64,000 bases of DNA from Symbiodinium natans (GCA_905221605.1 CAJNDS010002262.1:469873-533872), one strand, 5' to 3'. Shown: positions 36,001-49,000, numbered from the stretch's first letter. Made by a program: numbers and translations. Notes: generated from the letters alone by a model not told the origin.

Positions 36001-36475
36001 AAACTCGCCTCTAGCTGCGTGTCCTTCTGCAGCTTGTGCCGCTGCTGCATGAGCATGAACTGCTCCTGCAGGAACCAAGCCCCTCTCTGCGCTGTGGTCA
36101 AACTGTCAGAGGAGAAAGTGGAGAAATCTTCCGACCGTGGCTACAGTAGCAAAGCCTGATCAAGCTACTCCCGGCCCGTCGCACAAAAGATCGATCGACA
36201 AACGATAGGTTCATGGTAAATACTGCACAAACACGATGACAGGATCATTGGGTCTTGGAACGTCTTGTCTCCGAAGCTTGAGTCTTTTAGCCTTCTCGCC
36301 TCAGGCCTCCTCTTCCTCGATGCTCTGAAACTTTTTTTGGGCTTCTTTAAGTCTCTCAGCATGCTGAGAACAGCTGCACTCGTGATGACTGCATGCCCGT
36401 GCTATCGTAGGCAGCCAGGAGCCGCAGCATTTGCCTTGTCGTATTCTTCCATCTCCTTCGCCCGCGTCGCATTTC
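33013..36475 (-). CDS. DRC2: DRC2/CCDC65 nexin-dynein regulatory complex subunit, 5' exon group
   Basis: Fourteen exons: 36429-36475 (KEMEEYDKAN), 36307-36363 (AERLKEAQKKFQSIEEEE), 36009-36065 (EQFMLMQQRHKLQK), 35745-35798 (ESWLKIMRSAKTKQ), 35640-35679 (VEIISQNHERDVD), 35502-35551 (KDAILQMLDRDLDEAE), 34933-34997 (RSHLLNVDRLLEIQ), 34774-34831 (VRLLALDEEFKRD), 34472-34501 (EFRIEREHIQ), 34323-34375, 34187-34211, 34013-34052 (DHQSQFELI), 33420-33492 (NKNIEEDHQMRSGLEEQIEE) and 33013-33042. From 35798 onward the series follows the CCDC65 N-terminal half segment by segment. The three exons above 36009 are plausible charged N-terminus but less certain, and one exon between 36009 and 35798 is missing. 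Donors include five of GA type counted in this group with the AAGCAG|GAGCGC example. The encoded protein is almost entirely coiled coil. Confidence 0.88.
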
Positions 36476-37300
36476 CTGCGTTGGCGAACTATGGAGCATA
36501 CCACCAGACAACTTGGGAAGACAATCGCACCTCCTATATCTAGAGCCTGGATGCACTAGACTCATGGAATGTTGCAAACTACACTTGGCGAAACTCGACC
36601 CCAGGGCGCAGAGACCAGTCATTTGCGCTTCAATCCCGCTCCTGGCTTGGGCGGCATGGCGGCGGACCTGGCGAAAAGATCTCTGCCGTCGCAGATGCTC
36701 TAGTGGCTTTCCGTTGCTTCCATCCAGACTCATATCATGGAAGGGTGCACCAGCGACCAGCGGGTACCGCCTACTATGTGCTTGCACCTAATCATCCCAA
36801 TCCTGCATCTTGCACCGAAGGCAACACTACGGCACCTCTGGCCAGCGCGCGGCCTCCCCGTCTCAAAGGACGTGGCTTGAGCTGAATGCCAAAGGAGTTC
36901 AACGGGTTTCCCGAACCAACCACCTCCCCACAACAGCAATTCTGGCACAAGCACCACATATTCGAGGCCGTCCCAGACACTCCGGCACACAAATCATCTT
37001 CCCAAGCCCTCTCTATTCCTTTCTGTCCCTCACAGAGAACTGAAAAAAAGAAGTCAGCAGAAGCGGCAGTGCATGTTGCCGTTTTTGGGATCTGCAGGCA
37101 GGAAGCTGTGACTGGACCATGGCCCCTCACTTCTCAGAGGCCTAGCCAGTCCTCACAGCTCAGATCTGCCAAGAGGAGGGAAGGCGCCAGAAACCCAGAA
37201 CTGTTACTGGTAGCCCTCCAAATATAGTCTAGATCACCGGAAGCCCACGCAAACTGAACACAAGCCATGTGAATTCCAGGATTTGCTCGAGGCTCCTCAC

Positions 37301-37377
37301 CAAAGCGGCCAGGAGAAGCAAAGGAGAATGCATGCGATTGCAGCGGCCAGGACTCGGCGTGCAACCTTCCGCACCAT
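37301..37377 (-). CDS. Probable first exon encoding a signal peptide
   Basis: ATG at 37377 opens MVRKVARRVLAAAIACILLC followed by FSWPL, then a consensus donor TTTG|GTGAGG. A basic N-terminus plus a 14-residue hydrophobic core is a standard signal peptide or signal anchor. In dinoflagellates it could also start a plastid-targeting presequence. I could not connect a second exon. Less than 1 kb separates it from the DRC2 5' exons, so the gene is either small or another interleaved one. Confidence 0.45.
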
Positions 37378-39917
37378 GTCGAAGCTCCCACTGGACACAA
37401 GAAGCAAGACTAAGAGCACGGCCAGAGAATCCTACCGCAAGTGTGGCATCGTCAAACTGAAATAACGGGCACACTTCCGCCACGCCTACCGACAACCCCA
37501 CTGAAACCGCGCCTCATCTGCAATACCAGCATCGATGGCATTGAGACGTGGCCACGGATTAGCCCGTCCCCAAAGGCAATGAAAAAGTCGGCAGCTGCCG
37601 CGAGGGCCATCTCGACCTGCCCATCATCCACTTTGAACTTTGAACTGTGCAGAAGAGCAGAAGAGCGTATTTCAGGAAAGGGATTCCAAGATTCGGAGGA
37701 TCAGAGGTATGCTTGCAAAAAGTCGCAGGAGCCAAGCGCTGTACCAAAGAAAAGGGTTCGTAAGATTCATAAGGCAGACTCTTGAAGGCCAGGTAGCTGA
37801 TGTTCCCTCTTAGACTCGTAAACCCATTTCAGGAACCCCTCTCTCATGTCCCAAGAAGGCACCTTTGGTCCCCTAAGCCCTGAACCCTGGGAAGCCCAAG
37901 CAGTCCCCAAACCCGTTAACCCGCACACCCTCACATCAACTCGTGGGGCGCTTACGCAGAGCTGCCGCAGGCTGTTCTCGTCCCCCAAAAGGGGCGGCGC
38001 CAACATCAGCCTCCGAGTTTAAGGGTTTAGGGTTTAGGGTTTCGGATGGTTTAGGACATGCCAAGAGCTGCAGGAGAACAGACGAGAACAGACAAAAGCA
38101 ACTCAAACAGGGTCCCGGCTCAGCTGTGCCCGCAAGTTCGCGGGCTAGGTCTTTGACAGCCTTCGTAACACAATGGACATCAAAAAAACCACAAACGATC
38201 GAGCATGTCCTTCGTGATACATGTCCACAGATACATCTCAAAACTTACAACCTGTATGCTACGCAAGATGCTGCCAGCCCATACAGTCAGCTTTTGTAGC
38301 TCCAGCATTGAGGGACAACATGCTCCAATTGAAGCTAGCTGAGGTCTGCTACAAAAACCCTGCAAACGGCACCTTGCTGTTTGCTGGAGCATTCGTCATG
38401 AGGAAAAGCCTTTGCAAAGCATGCAAAGCGCTGTCAACGCCCCTGGTCAGCCCTCTCCTCAAGACACAGCCTTGTGAGGCCACGCCGGTGTAGGTGCTCC
38501 CGCAGTATCGATGCAAACTTTGGCACCTCTGCGAGCGCAGCCTCGGACACCAATCCCCAGACTGGCGTGATGGCCGATCCGAGCGTGAGAGCTTGTAGCA
38601 GCTTGTGGGCAGCGTGCAAGCAGCGTTACCTGCTGCATTCACCTCATCTAACTGATCTTTCGACAATGAAGCCTCAAGGCAACCATGATGTTTCTGCCTG
38701 GCCTGCTCAAGCTTCCGCGGGTGAGGCCCGAGGAACCAGTCACCCTGCACAGGATACATCTCCGACGTGTCACACCAGCAACCCCCATCCGTCCGCAGAG
38801 CAGCTCGCGAGGAGCATCGCGATCTCTCAAACTTCAGACTCGGACCTTCCGCCAGTGGGCCGCCATGTATGGAAGTCGTCCCGAGAAAGACCCGAGAGAC
38901 CTTCCAAGTGGTGAAATTCCTTTGAAGGATCTGCTGAAGTGAGACATGACCCAACGAGAGGAACAAGTCCTGCCTTCCAGCACGGAGCTTCAGCTTCCGA
39001 GCCACCTCTCCGGCCCTCCTTACTCATAATTCTCTCTAATGTGCCGACATTGCTTGCAAACATTGCTGTGCACATCTGTGCACTATATTCACTATAATAT
39101 CCGGTATGACTGAAGACGGTGTGCCAGCAAGTGCGACTGTGTTTAGACAACGCTGCTTCCAAGATGCTGAAAAACCCACTGGGAGAAGCGAAGTCCACGC
39201 CAAATCCTTTGACTTTGCATGTGCTTCGATCTAACAAACTGCTGCCTCAACGTGCGCCAAGGCAGCTGCGATGTGTAGTAAGAGTGCACTGACATGTAGC
39301 CATGCCGACCAGGATGAAGGCGTGCGCGCTCCGCACCCTACGAAAAGAAGCATGCTACGTGACGATTCGTTCGTAGCCACGTCACTGCTTCACTTCTTGT
39401 GGGCCTGCCTCGATCCAGTAAAAGTAGAGCCCAACCTGAGGACGCCGGCGACCAGAAGCACCAACTCTGTCACGTTCCGCGCATTCCTAGAAACCTTCAA
39501 GTTACAACAGAGACCGCTTACCAGACAAAGCCCTGACCCAGCGCCACAACTTCAGCCAGTCGAGCCCGGCCCCGCATGATGTCATGCGCCACATTGTGCG
39601 CAACACAACCCAACACGCCCCTGTCGCGCGACTCCGCGACAAACTAAGTCAAGAAACGATGCTCTGGCTGTCAAGAAACAGAAGCCCAGGTTTTGCCAGA
39701 TGACTTTGCCTTTGCGACAGCAGTCTGCACCTCGAGATACAGCTCCATGCTTTTCACAGTCTCAAATCCCGGCTTGGGCCTCATGAAATATACGAACTGA
39801 CCAAGACGAATGAGCTTGCAAACTTCTGCGACTCTTAATCAGCAACCATACCTCAAGCGGGCCACACCTTGCTAATCGGGCCTTGCTACTAAAGCATGCA
39901 TGCGCAATCGCGCGTAC

Positions 39918-39997
39918 GTATGCAGTGTCTGCATCCAATGCTTGCCCGAGCACCGTTTCTGCAAACCGGTCGTCATCCAGCAAGCGAAGCTCAAAGC
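39918..39997 (-). CDS. Unassigned exon, 26 codons
   Basis: Bounded by acceptor CTACAG and donor GCATAC|GTACGC, it reads FELRLLDDDRFAETVLGQAL then DADTAY in a clean acidic, helical composition. The family is not recognised. It belongs to an unknown minus-strand gene in the DRC2-upstream region. Confidence 0.45.
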
Positions 39998-42730
39998 CTG
40001 TAGAGGCTGTAGAAACAGGAGTCGCTCGTAACTGGCTTGTGTCTTTCAATTATATTCGGTCTGCTGCATAAACAACTCCAAGTGCCAGAGAAGTTGCAGT
40101 CACTGTACTGGACAACTGAAAACTGAGGAGGAAACCACTGGTGTGCTTCGTGTCTCGCACGCAAACCTTAGACTTCACCAATCTTACGAACCATGGAACA
40201 GCCTTCCCCTTGAGTGGTGGTATGCTGTCCTGTCATGCTGATGCCGCAACGCCATACTTCTCCCGGACATACGTAGAGTTGTCGGAACGTTACGCCGCAA
40301 ACACTGCTGCTTCAGCCACGCGTCGCGGCGCTGAATGTTCAAGTCGGACTGGTAGAAACCTTTGCCGCAGTCACAGCATGCGTTTGCAGTGCAGGGACGG
40401 TATCCACCATGCCTTTCTGAGACAGCGAGGGTGAGGTTTGAAGCCAGGTTCATTACAGGCTAGGATGTCGACGAGGCACGCAACTGCATTGGCTGGTCCG
40501 AATCGCCACAATGCCTCGGCATCGTTTGAAAGTCAGGCAAGCACATGCCTTCGCAGCTGAGAAAAGAGCCGATATGCGATGATATGCGGATTTCTTTAGA
40601 CACCCTCATCTTTGAGCCCCATTGAACGAAAATCTTAAAACATGTAGTTTTTTTCCGTTCCACAACCCACTGCCCATATAACAAACACAGCGGAGGCAGT
40701 TTGCAGCTCGAGGCCGTGGCAGCTTTTGGCCTTCGTTGGGGTGGTCGGCTTGCATGGCCAGCACGTCCAGAGTGCTTCCTTTGGACAAAACAATTCACAA
40801 AAGCACTCTCGCCCCATCTACGACCGCGACGCGTGTCCGCCTGTCCGCTGCAGGAACTCTTCCCAGGAAATCTGGCCCCGAATGCCGCGGACCTGTCCGA
40901 AAAACTCCAAAAACAATTTGAAAAGGATGAAAAAGGCCACACATGGCCACACTAGGCCGCTTGGGAGATCCCGCAACTTACAACACACACTGTCCAGCTT
41001 GTTGGATGTGGCACGATGTGGTAGTGTCACCCTGTCACCCCCGCTCAGGCGACTTGGAAAACCGGCCTCCCGCAGCCAGGAGCTGAGTGCTGGCCAGTCA
41101 AAGAGCACGCCAAAGGGTGTGACGCTGCCGTGGCGGAGGCCACAAGCCGTTTTCTGCCATGGTGCGCAGAGGCAGCTGCCCGCATCACAGAAAGTTTCAG
41201 TCATGTCGTCGTTCACCTCTATGGGATCATATGATGGACTCTAGGCTCTCTAGGTTCGATTTAAGCGTGGAAGCTCGTCCGAATTCCAGTTGGAGTAGAT
41301 GGACCATTTGCGTCCTTCTGCAGCTGCTTTGGCCTTAAGGCAATCTCGTTATATCGCGCTCAGTACGGAATCCACCAAATAGAGAAGCAGACAACAGATG
41401 TCCTGCGCTGTCGCTTCTACTGCAAACCCGCAAAACAATGCAAACAAAAGCAAGCGCTGAAGAAGCGGCGTGCAGCTCGGCCGCTTCCAGCTCTCCATAG
41501 CGCTGCCTGCATCACGAAAAAGTGTGATAAGAGCAGCACATCAACCCACGCAATACGCAAAGGATTGAAGCAACATGAAGTAAAGGAAATCCATTTCGTG
41601 TAGTTGCAACATGCTGCAGGATAAGCTTACACACCCCGGAAGCCAAAGAAACGGGCACAAGCATACCCTCCACAATTGTCTGCGGGTTGGGGGAGTTTTT
41701 GGCTGGGTGGGATTCAGCTAAGTTGAGGTTTAGAGGGTGAGGACTTAGTGTATGGCCTTTGCAGCTCGGCTGGCAAACTCTAGTCCGACTCACGCTGGCT
41801 TGAATGGAAAAATGTGCAGCTGTCTGCATCAGAGTTGCCAGACTGCATTGCAGATGAAAGGCTCGACAAGTACAACCTCGCACGCAAAGTTCCACTCTCG
41901 CTGCGCAGAGGCTTTGAAGAGCTCTCTCTAACGTAGGCAACAACAGGGCAAGCAAACACACCCTGCTTCATGCGAACAGCCTGGCAAGGTAAAAGACCAT
42001 TTTGCTTACTTCGACCTGCTTCACTGGACAAACTCGAAACCTTCTAAACTTCTCAACACATTTCAGCCGCTCTCAACCCGATGCGAAACTTCGAATCTGC
42101 AAATGTAATTGCTTTACGTGGTCAATTTCCCCAAAAAGTCAGAGGCCAGCAGCCGCTGGCTGCACTTGACTCCCGTGGGTTTGTATTTGCCACCAGTTAG
42201 TCTGAGGCTCTCCTCGACCAAGGAGAGCAAGGTCTCGGGCAGGTCTGACCAGTGAACGTACGCGACTGGACAAGCACTGCTGGAATATTTCTGTTTTAGG
42301 GACAGGCTGTTCGCGCCTAGCCTTGTATGATCCTGAAGCCTTGCTCACATGCCTTGCCCCGGATGCAGTTGAGCCATCCTGCCGCCGGCTCGCTGCGGCT
42401 TGGAAGACCTGCTGTGGCGGGAGCTTGTCCACCAAGGCCTTGAGGTGCCAACACAAGTCCGACTTCTGAAGCTCTGCTGGGTCTGGCACGCGCATCTCCT
42501 TCATGTGCTCGAGGTAGCGCTGCCAGCCTTCCTTTCTCGTAGCCTTGAGCGGCCGTGTCCACGGCCGACAGGAGCTCCAAGCACCGTGACGCCTCGGCGA
42601 GGACGCTCACCTCGTCCGGCTCCACAACCTTCCATCGCCCAGCTCAGAGTGCAGATCTCCGGGATGCCTGGTATTCATGTACGCGTGTAGGGAGGATTCA
42701 ACATCCCACGCCCGCTCTTCGGTGTTGGTG

Positions 42731-43302
42731 AGAACACAGCACTCTAGGGTCTAGGGTGACCTCTGCGTTCTCTGGCAGCCCCTTGAGGTAGGTTTCCAAA
42801 CGGCTGAGACATTGGAAGTCGCGCTTGCGTGGGTCTTTGTCAGTCCCAATCCGATGACGTTTGGCCTATCTTGAACCCAGTCATGCTGTGCAGGGCGACC
42901 TTGAAACAGTGCACCAGGCCACCTTTTGGTTGAGATGCCGAGGGCGACAACGAGTCGAGCGTGTCCAGCCTGCAACCCGGTACTCTGGAACGCAGAGGCA
43001 CCATGGCAGCCCTAAGCCGAGAATGGTTGAGAGCTGGGCTCAAACTCTCGACTCGTTGCCGCCCTCGGCATATCAACTGCCGAGGGCTCAAAAGGTGGCC
43101 TGGTGCACTGTTTCAAGGTCGCCCTGCACGGCATGGCTGGGTTCAAGATAGGCCAAAAGTCAGTGGATTGGGGCCCCGTCACTGACAAAGACCCACGGAA
43201 GCGCGACTTCCAATGTCTCAGCCGTTTGGAAACCTACCTCAAGGGGCTGCCAGAGAACGCAGAGGTCACCCTAGACCCTAGAGTGCTGTGTTCTCTGGCA
43301 TC
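42731..43302. repeat. Large imperfect inverted repeat, arms of about 230-250 bp
   Basis: The left arm starts CACTCTAGGGTCTAGGGTGACC near 42739 and continues through CAAACGGCTGAGACATTGGA and ACCAGGCCACCTTTTGG. The right arm carries the reverse complements in reverse order, from CCAAAAG.. near 43085 through TCCAATGTCTCAGCCGTTTG near 43210 to GGTCACCCTAGACCCTAGAGTG near 43290. Arms differ by scattered substitutions and small indels. The centre is about 43012 with a loop of roughly 80 bases. A transcript would fold into one long hairpin. No coding potential is evident. Confidence 0.9.
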
Positions 43303-43365
43303 TTGCGTGGCCTCGCCCGCCTCGCGCGGCACCGTATCCTCGGATCTCGTAGCCCTGGCCTTTCA

Positions 43366-43612
43366 CTACAACCTATTTCTCGAAACAGGCTGTAGCAGTA
43401 CACGCCCTTGGGCAGCAGACCTACCTCGTCTTATGTGAGAGAGTGCTGGCCATGACTGCAGGTGCCTGCCAAGCTGACCTTTTACTACAAACTATTTCCC
43501 GAAACAGGCTGTAGAAGTACGGTCCCCCCGCCCTGCAATCGAACATAGCATGGTTGTATGTAAGAAAATGTAGGGATACCACTACAGGTTCCTGCCAAGT
43601 TGGCTGCACGGT
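43366..43612. repeat. Two-copy tandem repeat of about 120 bp
   Basis: CTACAACCTATTTCTCGAAA..GGCTGTAGCAGTAC near 43368 recurs as CTACAAACTATTTCCCGAAA..GGCTGTAGAAGTAC near 43484. Both copies end in a similar CAGGTGCCTGCCAAG / CAGGTTCCTGCCAAG segment. The array adjoins the inverted repeat on its right side. Confidence 0.7.
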
Positions 43613-43717
43613 ACCGGCGGTTTCTGTCGGACAAGGCCCTTCATGAAACAGGCAAACTCCTGCAATCCAAACAAAGTTCCATGATCCAAGCCTATCAATC
43701 CATCAGGACAAGACCTT

Positions 43718-43828
43718 TCAGTAATGCTGTGCTTCCTCTTTCTTGGCGAGCATCCCTTTCAAGAGCTGCCACTCTGCTGTTCTGAGCTCCAGCGCCTGAG
43801 GTCCCTGAAACGATGCAAGCTGCAAGGC
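43718..43828 (-). CDS. Last exon of an unassigned gene
   Basis: After acceptor TTGCCGAG the minus strand reads ALQLASFQGPQALELRTAEW then QLLKGMLAKKEEAQHY and stops with TGA at 43720-43718. The charged helical end without further donor signal makes this a good 3' terminal exon. The upstream exons at 45142-45223 and 45950-46014 may belong to the same gene, but I could not link them. Confidence 0.5.
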   Translation of the reverse strand, partial: ALQLASFQGPQALELRTAEWQLLKGMLAKKEEAQHY

Positions 43829-45141
43829 CTCGGCAATGGCACAACGGCGCAACCAGCAGATGACGACACAAAGCGCAAGGGAGCCCAAGCTAACCTTGAC
43901 ACGCCTTGGCATGCCTTGAGTCCCATCATGTGTAACTTCCCCATACTTCCGCAATCCGGCATGTCTGGCATGCACCGTCAGCCTCCAAGGTATCCATGAA
44001 AGTGTTGCTGAACAGCTCGCGGCACGGGCCTGCGGGCTTGGCGCGAAGGGCTCCGCTCGTTATGGGTCTCTTGGGGCGCTTCGGTGCCCTGAGCGGCCAA
44101 GTCTCTGGCCCAAGACGTCCAGCACCGTGATGTACAGGGTGAATTCAGCAGATGCTGGCGGACGCACCTGCGGCGGCCACTCTTTCCAAACTATGGGGAG
44201 TGATAACATATGAAATGGTGCTGTATGGGGCTGCACATCAGACATCCTGCTAAGAAAGGGATCAATAGAAACGAAGACGCCAGCACCGACAGGCATCACG
44301 CAAGCGGCAGCCATGATTTTCACCAATGCACGGGGATATCCCCGTGACGCCTCTGAATCTCCACACAGGTGCGAACGAAATCTCGGCAGATCTACTTCCT
44401 TCACCCTGCCGATACCACAAAATGAAGGCTTGGACTGCATGCTTACGCCGGAAGGCAAAGCGAATGACTGTGAGACAGTTCCAAATCATCCACCTGAGAG
44501 ACAAGGCTTCCATACTGCCATCGACGTGCCGACCTTCAGTCCTGTGGTCACGACCTGAAGCCTGGAGATGTAACCATGCGCTTAAGCCCAGGGTCAGGCG
44601 CAACCTTCGAAGGGGTTGTACACGCAGCATTCAAGGTGAGGTCATGTTCGGAGCACAGCTGCCCAAAGGGTAGGTGAACTTGGCCGGGTTGCTTGCATGG
44701 GAAGCCAGACAGGTGCAGCCTGTTACAGTGCTGAATTGTTGCACCATACGCTTTTGAAGAGTTTTTGATAAGAAGTGGTAATCCTGACATGCGGTTGCCA
44801 TACGTCGCCATACAGAATCATACAGCAAGAGTCCGCATTCGTGAACTGGGACCCTTCCTCGGTACCCTTGCTGCGCTCAGTAGAAATACCGGGCGTACCA
44901 TGAGCTGGCAATGGCAATTGCGAACGGGAGCATGAAGGGCGCCCTGGACGAAACCAGTTTCACCAGAAGATTGAAACAGGTCAAGCCCTGCAATGCGTCT
45001 CTGCGATGCAGGCTTCACAAGCAGAGGTGTCTGACCCATCACCCGAACCTTCCCTACAAGTAGCACCAGAGCTCAGACACTTCGCAAAGTGCGTAAAAGA
45101 TTCTGGCTGAAAAGCTCTTTGGAGCACCAGGTGTAGCTCAC

Positions 45142-45223
45142 TTGCTTCTCATCGAGGCAGCTTGAGAAATTCTGGAGAGCATTGCGAAGTGGCTCGGCGT
45201 CGGAGTACAAGAATATGTCCCCC
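45142..45223 (-). CDS. Unassigned exon, 27 codons
   Basis: It is bordered by acceptor GTTGTGGAG and a consensus donor AAGCAA|GTGAGC. The frame reads GDIFLYSDAEPLRNALQNFS then SCLDEKQ, a convincing protein segment. DIFLYSDAEPL recalls the metal-binding strand of some glycosyltransferases, but that is too little to assign a function. Confidence 0.5.
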
Positions 45224-45949
45224 CTCCACAACATGCAAAGGACCACGACATCTCCCCAGAGCACTGCGCAAGCCTTCAAATCATCTTTGTGTCGTCAAGG
45301 ACACGCAACTCGACTTGAGGGCCGTACTGCTTCATGCTTACAACATGGCCACTCTGTGCCACTCGTACACTCCGTACCCATGCGCAGCGAGCCAAGTGCA
45401 TCTTCTACGTGTCTGTGTGCTTACACACCAGGCATGGCTTTCTGACTCTAAACACTCCCTGCAGCTGGAAGCTTCGCGCTTACCGAGGTCACGAGGTCAT
45501 TGTGCTGAACTAAATGCACATCAACATCCTAGCCAGCACCATCAATCAAGCTGATAGAAACCACGAGCCCAAGCCAAAACACGATCGACACAGCAGAGCG
45601 AAGCAGGCCACAAATCGTTTTGGCCGAAGTAGCCAGCTGGAATGCGCTCGCCGCATTCGCCTGTTTTGCTGGATTGCAGGTGTGGAACCTGGGGGCGCCG
45701 TGAAAAAAGTACCAGCGCGGATGGCAGATACTACAGGGGACAGTTCCGCTGTCGAATTTCTGCTCCTTTCTGTGCAAAAGTGAACACAAACTCTTAGTCG
45801 AAGCGGCTTGCCGAGAAGCGTCTTGCCAAGCATAAGGCCAACGCAAAGTTGCAACAACTCTGACCAGCGGCTATGCCGCAAAGCTTCCGGCAGCTGCTCA
45901 AAGATCAGCCAGGCATGCAACGTCCCGAAAGATTTCCGGAGTTCGCAAC

Positions 45950-46014
45950 AGGCAAGTCCAGTGGCCAGTTGTCAAAGACTTCAGCAAGAAAGTCATCGAG
46001 ATCAAAAGGGGTGC
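45950..46014 (-). CDS. Unassigned exon, 21 codons
   Basis: The frame TPFDLDDFLAEVFDNWPLDL, then P, is bordered by acceptor GGAAAG and donor CCT|GTTGCG. Composition is clearly protein-like. The family is not recognised. Confidence 0.45.
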
Positions 46015-49000
46015 CTTTCCCCACATTCTGCTGTCAACTTGCACACAATCCACGTCTAAATGCGTTTCATTTACAATGTTCACATCCAGCCACATGTAGA
46101 CTGCTTGTCCGTGCCTGATGGCATGCGTAGCACGGCGGTATGCCCAAGGCCTGACAGGAAACTGAAATGAGCAGGACAGCTGGACATGTCCACCGGCAAA
46201 TGGAGAAAGAGTGTCACATGATGCATGCCACAAGTATTGAACTTGACTTACTGAGGTCGCATCTGTCTGTGCCGACGGTGAGGAGTCATAGCCTGCAGCA
46301 CTGCAAACTCTAAAGCTTATGGCTGCGGTGCTATGGCTGCGTTGCCGAGAAAGAACTCACAAACAGGGGTCGGATCACAAAAGAAGCACCATACAGTAGT
46401 GAGAGCTGCAAGACACAAAGGGTCTCAAGCTCAAGAGGCACGCCAACGAGAGAGCACCAAGCTCCTTGCGGGACCCTGCGGCGAGCTGGAAGAGTCCCTC
46501 AAAAAGCGCCACCACGCTGCGGCCGCCTGCAAAGAGCAGCTGCCGGAGTCGGGGACGGCTTGCTTCTGCTTGCGTCTTCTAGCAGCCACGAGAGCTTCCA
46601 TAAAGCTTCCTCTGAAATCCTATCTGCGGAGGGCTCTGCTCACCCTGCTCGCCCTGCTCGCCTTGAGGTGGCCTAGTCCGAGTCCAAGCTTGCGTTGGAA
46701 GCAGCCACACGTCTTCGCTCCAGTCCTGCAAACTGCGTCCGAGGTCCTAACAGCCCTCCTAACAGTGCCATAGGGTCTCGAACGTGCGTCTCAGCTAGTC
46801 CGAACATTCTCGCACAAAAGCATTAGGAAAGTATGGGTGAGCAAAACTTTGCTGCAGACACGCACACACACACAAGATGCTGCCAAGCAGAGCGCCCTGC
46901 CTTCCACCAGGACTGCGGTGCCTTACCAAGGCAGTGGTCGGCCAGTGATAACATGCCAGTTCGGCACCGCATGCACCGCCATATGCCATGTCTGCTTCAC
47001 ACCTTCCTCACCTTCAGAGAAAGAAACACTACGAACGATGTCGTACAGTATCGTACCCCAGCGATGAGCCCCAGAGCTTCGGAGCATTTTCGGAGCTCGG
47101 CTCGCGGCGCAAAGGCTCGGCAGGCTGGAAGTGCAGTGCCGCAGGTCCTGTGCAGGCGGCCCTTGAGGCTTTGTATGTTTACAGGCCGTATGGACTTCCC
47201 CAACCCCTTCACCTCCGGTGGCTGGAACCAGGACCTGGAGAATGGACGCTCAGCTGCAAGCACCGACTTTAGCAGCCCTAGAGCCCACAGCTTGGCAGGT
47301 ACAAGGTGCCACACTGGTGCCACACAAGAATCACAAGATCAGAATTGGTCCAAGGCCCACACGTTGCCATGTCTCCATTCGTTGTCGCCGCGAAGAGGCA
47401 GTACATGTCGAACAGTTTGCCTCATGAGGGGTCCCTGCGGGTGACTCAGAGGCTTCCGTTGACTGCGAGAAACGCACAAGTCTGGCGGATTCCGGCGGCC
47501 TTGCGCCTCTGTCAAATTCCAGCTCGAGGATATTGCTGGAGCCGTCAGCCTGAAGTCTGCCGTGCCGAGTTCTAGCTGACAAAACTGACTACAGCAGTGA
47601 CGGCGCTTCATGGCGCTTCATAGCGGCTACAGTGCACCGACGCGCAAAGCACAACACAAGTGCATCGGAGTTAAGGCCCCGGCGCCAAGTCCCTCCAGTC
47701 GCCCGAGTTCCACTCGTGCATGGGCCGACCCTGGGCTTTGAGGGCCCGGCCTCCCACGTGAGACGGGCTCAGAAAACTTCTCTGCCAAGACTTAGCCGGC
47801 TGTCTACCACTGCGTCCTGCGGAGGAGGACCCCCTGTGAGTATGTAACGGATCAAAAGGTACACAGCACCACTTAGCTGACAGATTCTGCGCCACATGCG
47901 TGCATCTGACCTGGCATAGGGTGTGAACGACAGCATGTCGACAGAATCTGATGCCAGCACTTGCAACCCAGGCCTCCAGCTCCCAAGGCACCCTGAGCTC
48001 CTTGCCTGCAATAGGATGAGTGCATCACCGGAAGCTGTGCCTAGAGTCATAGAGAAGAACCTAGCAGCTAGCAGCACAAATCATGGCTTCCGCTAATGTT
48101 AATGATGCTCGTAGATGAAAACAAGGTGGACAAGGCTGTACAACGGACATGTCCTCTCTGAGTTGCAGTGAACCCTTATGCTCACAGACACTCTTCGGAG
48201 CTGAGACGCGAACAGCGTCTTCTCCATCAGCGACACAGCTGTTATCCGCCAGCCGCTATTTTGGCCTCTCAGCCCCCAAGTCTGCACAACCTCATCCTTG
48301 GCAATTGAAATTGACAGCTGGAGGCTGGCAGCACAAGAGTGCGTAGTTGCAACCCATCTCTTGCTCTTTTCTCTCGTGCTGCTCGCCTACCAAAAGCGCC
48401 GCCGCCTCACCAAGGGTCCACCACCTCAGGACAGCACAAGGACAAGACAAGACAATGCAAGGCGTCGGCCCATGTCGGGAGTTTTGTAAACGCTTACATG
48501 CACGTGTTATGATCACTCACCTGTGTCTACATGTTGCAGATATGTTCACCTTTTTTTGTGCCTTCTGCCACTACGTCACCAGGCAGCTGGGTGCTCAGAA
48601 AGTTTGTGGGCGACATCAGCAATGCACTGCAAAATCCATCAAGCGGTACGAGCATCCGAGACGCGGGCACTTCTTCAGGCCTCAATGTCAAAGCTCTGAT
48701 TCTTCAGTGGTCAAGTCCGATGTTGGCGCGGAAACACCCCAAGACACCAAGCCTCTAGCCGGAAGGGCAGCACGTGCCATGAACTCTGCCTTCTCAAGAC
48801 TTCGAGAGGAGCGAAAGCTGGAGAAGGTGCGCTGAACTGCCCCAAAAGCAAAACCCCAGCGAAGCAGATCTTGCAAAGCCGAGTCTAAGAGCGATTGTTT
48901 ACGGCCAGGTTGCAGCAGGAGTCCAAGACCTGGCTCTTCCCAGCAAGGATTCACCTCGTCCACAGCTCTCATAATATTGAGAGTTGTGGCTTGCCAAGCA

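Noticed and set aside
46333-46773. 146-codon plus-strand frame with a Leu-rich end
   Set aside because: No supporting exons or domains, and it is opposite in strand to every supported gene in the cluster.
48230-48275. Possible spliced-leader relic (CGCTATTTTGGCCTCTCAG)
   Set aside because: It matches the dinoflagellate leader only loosely and no downstream coding exon follows in the right orientation.
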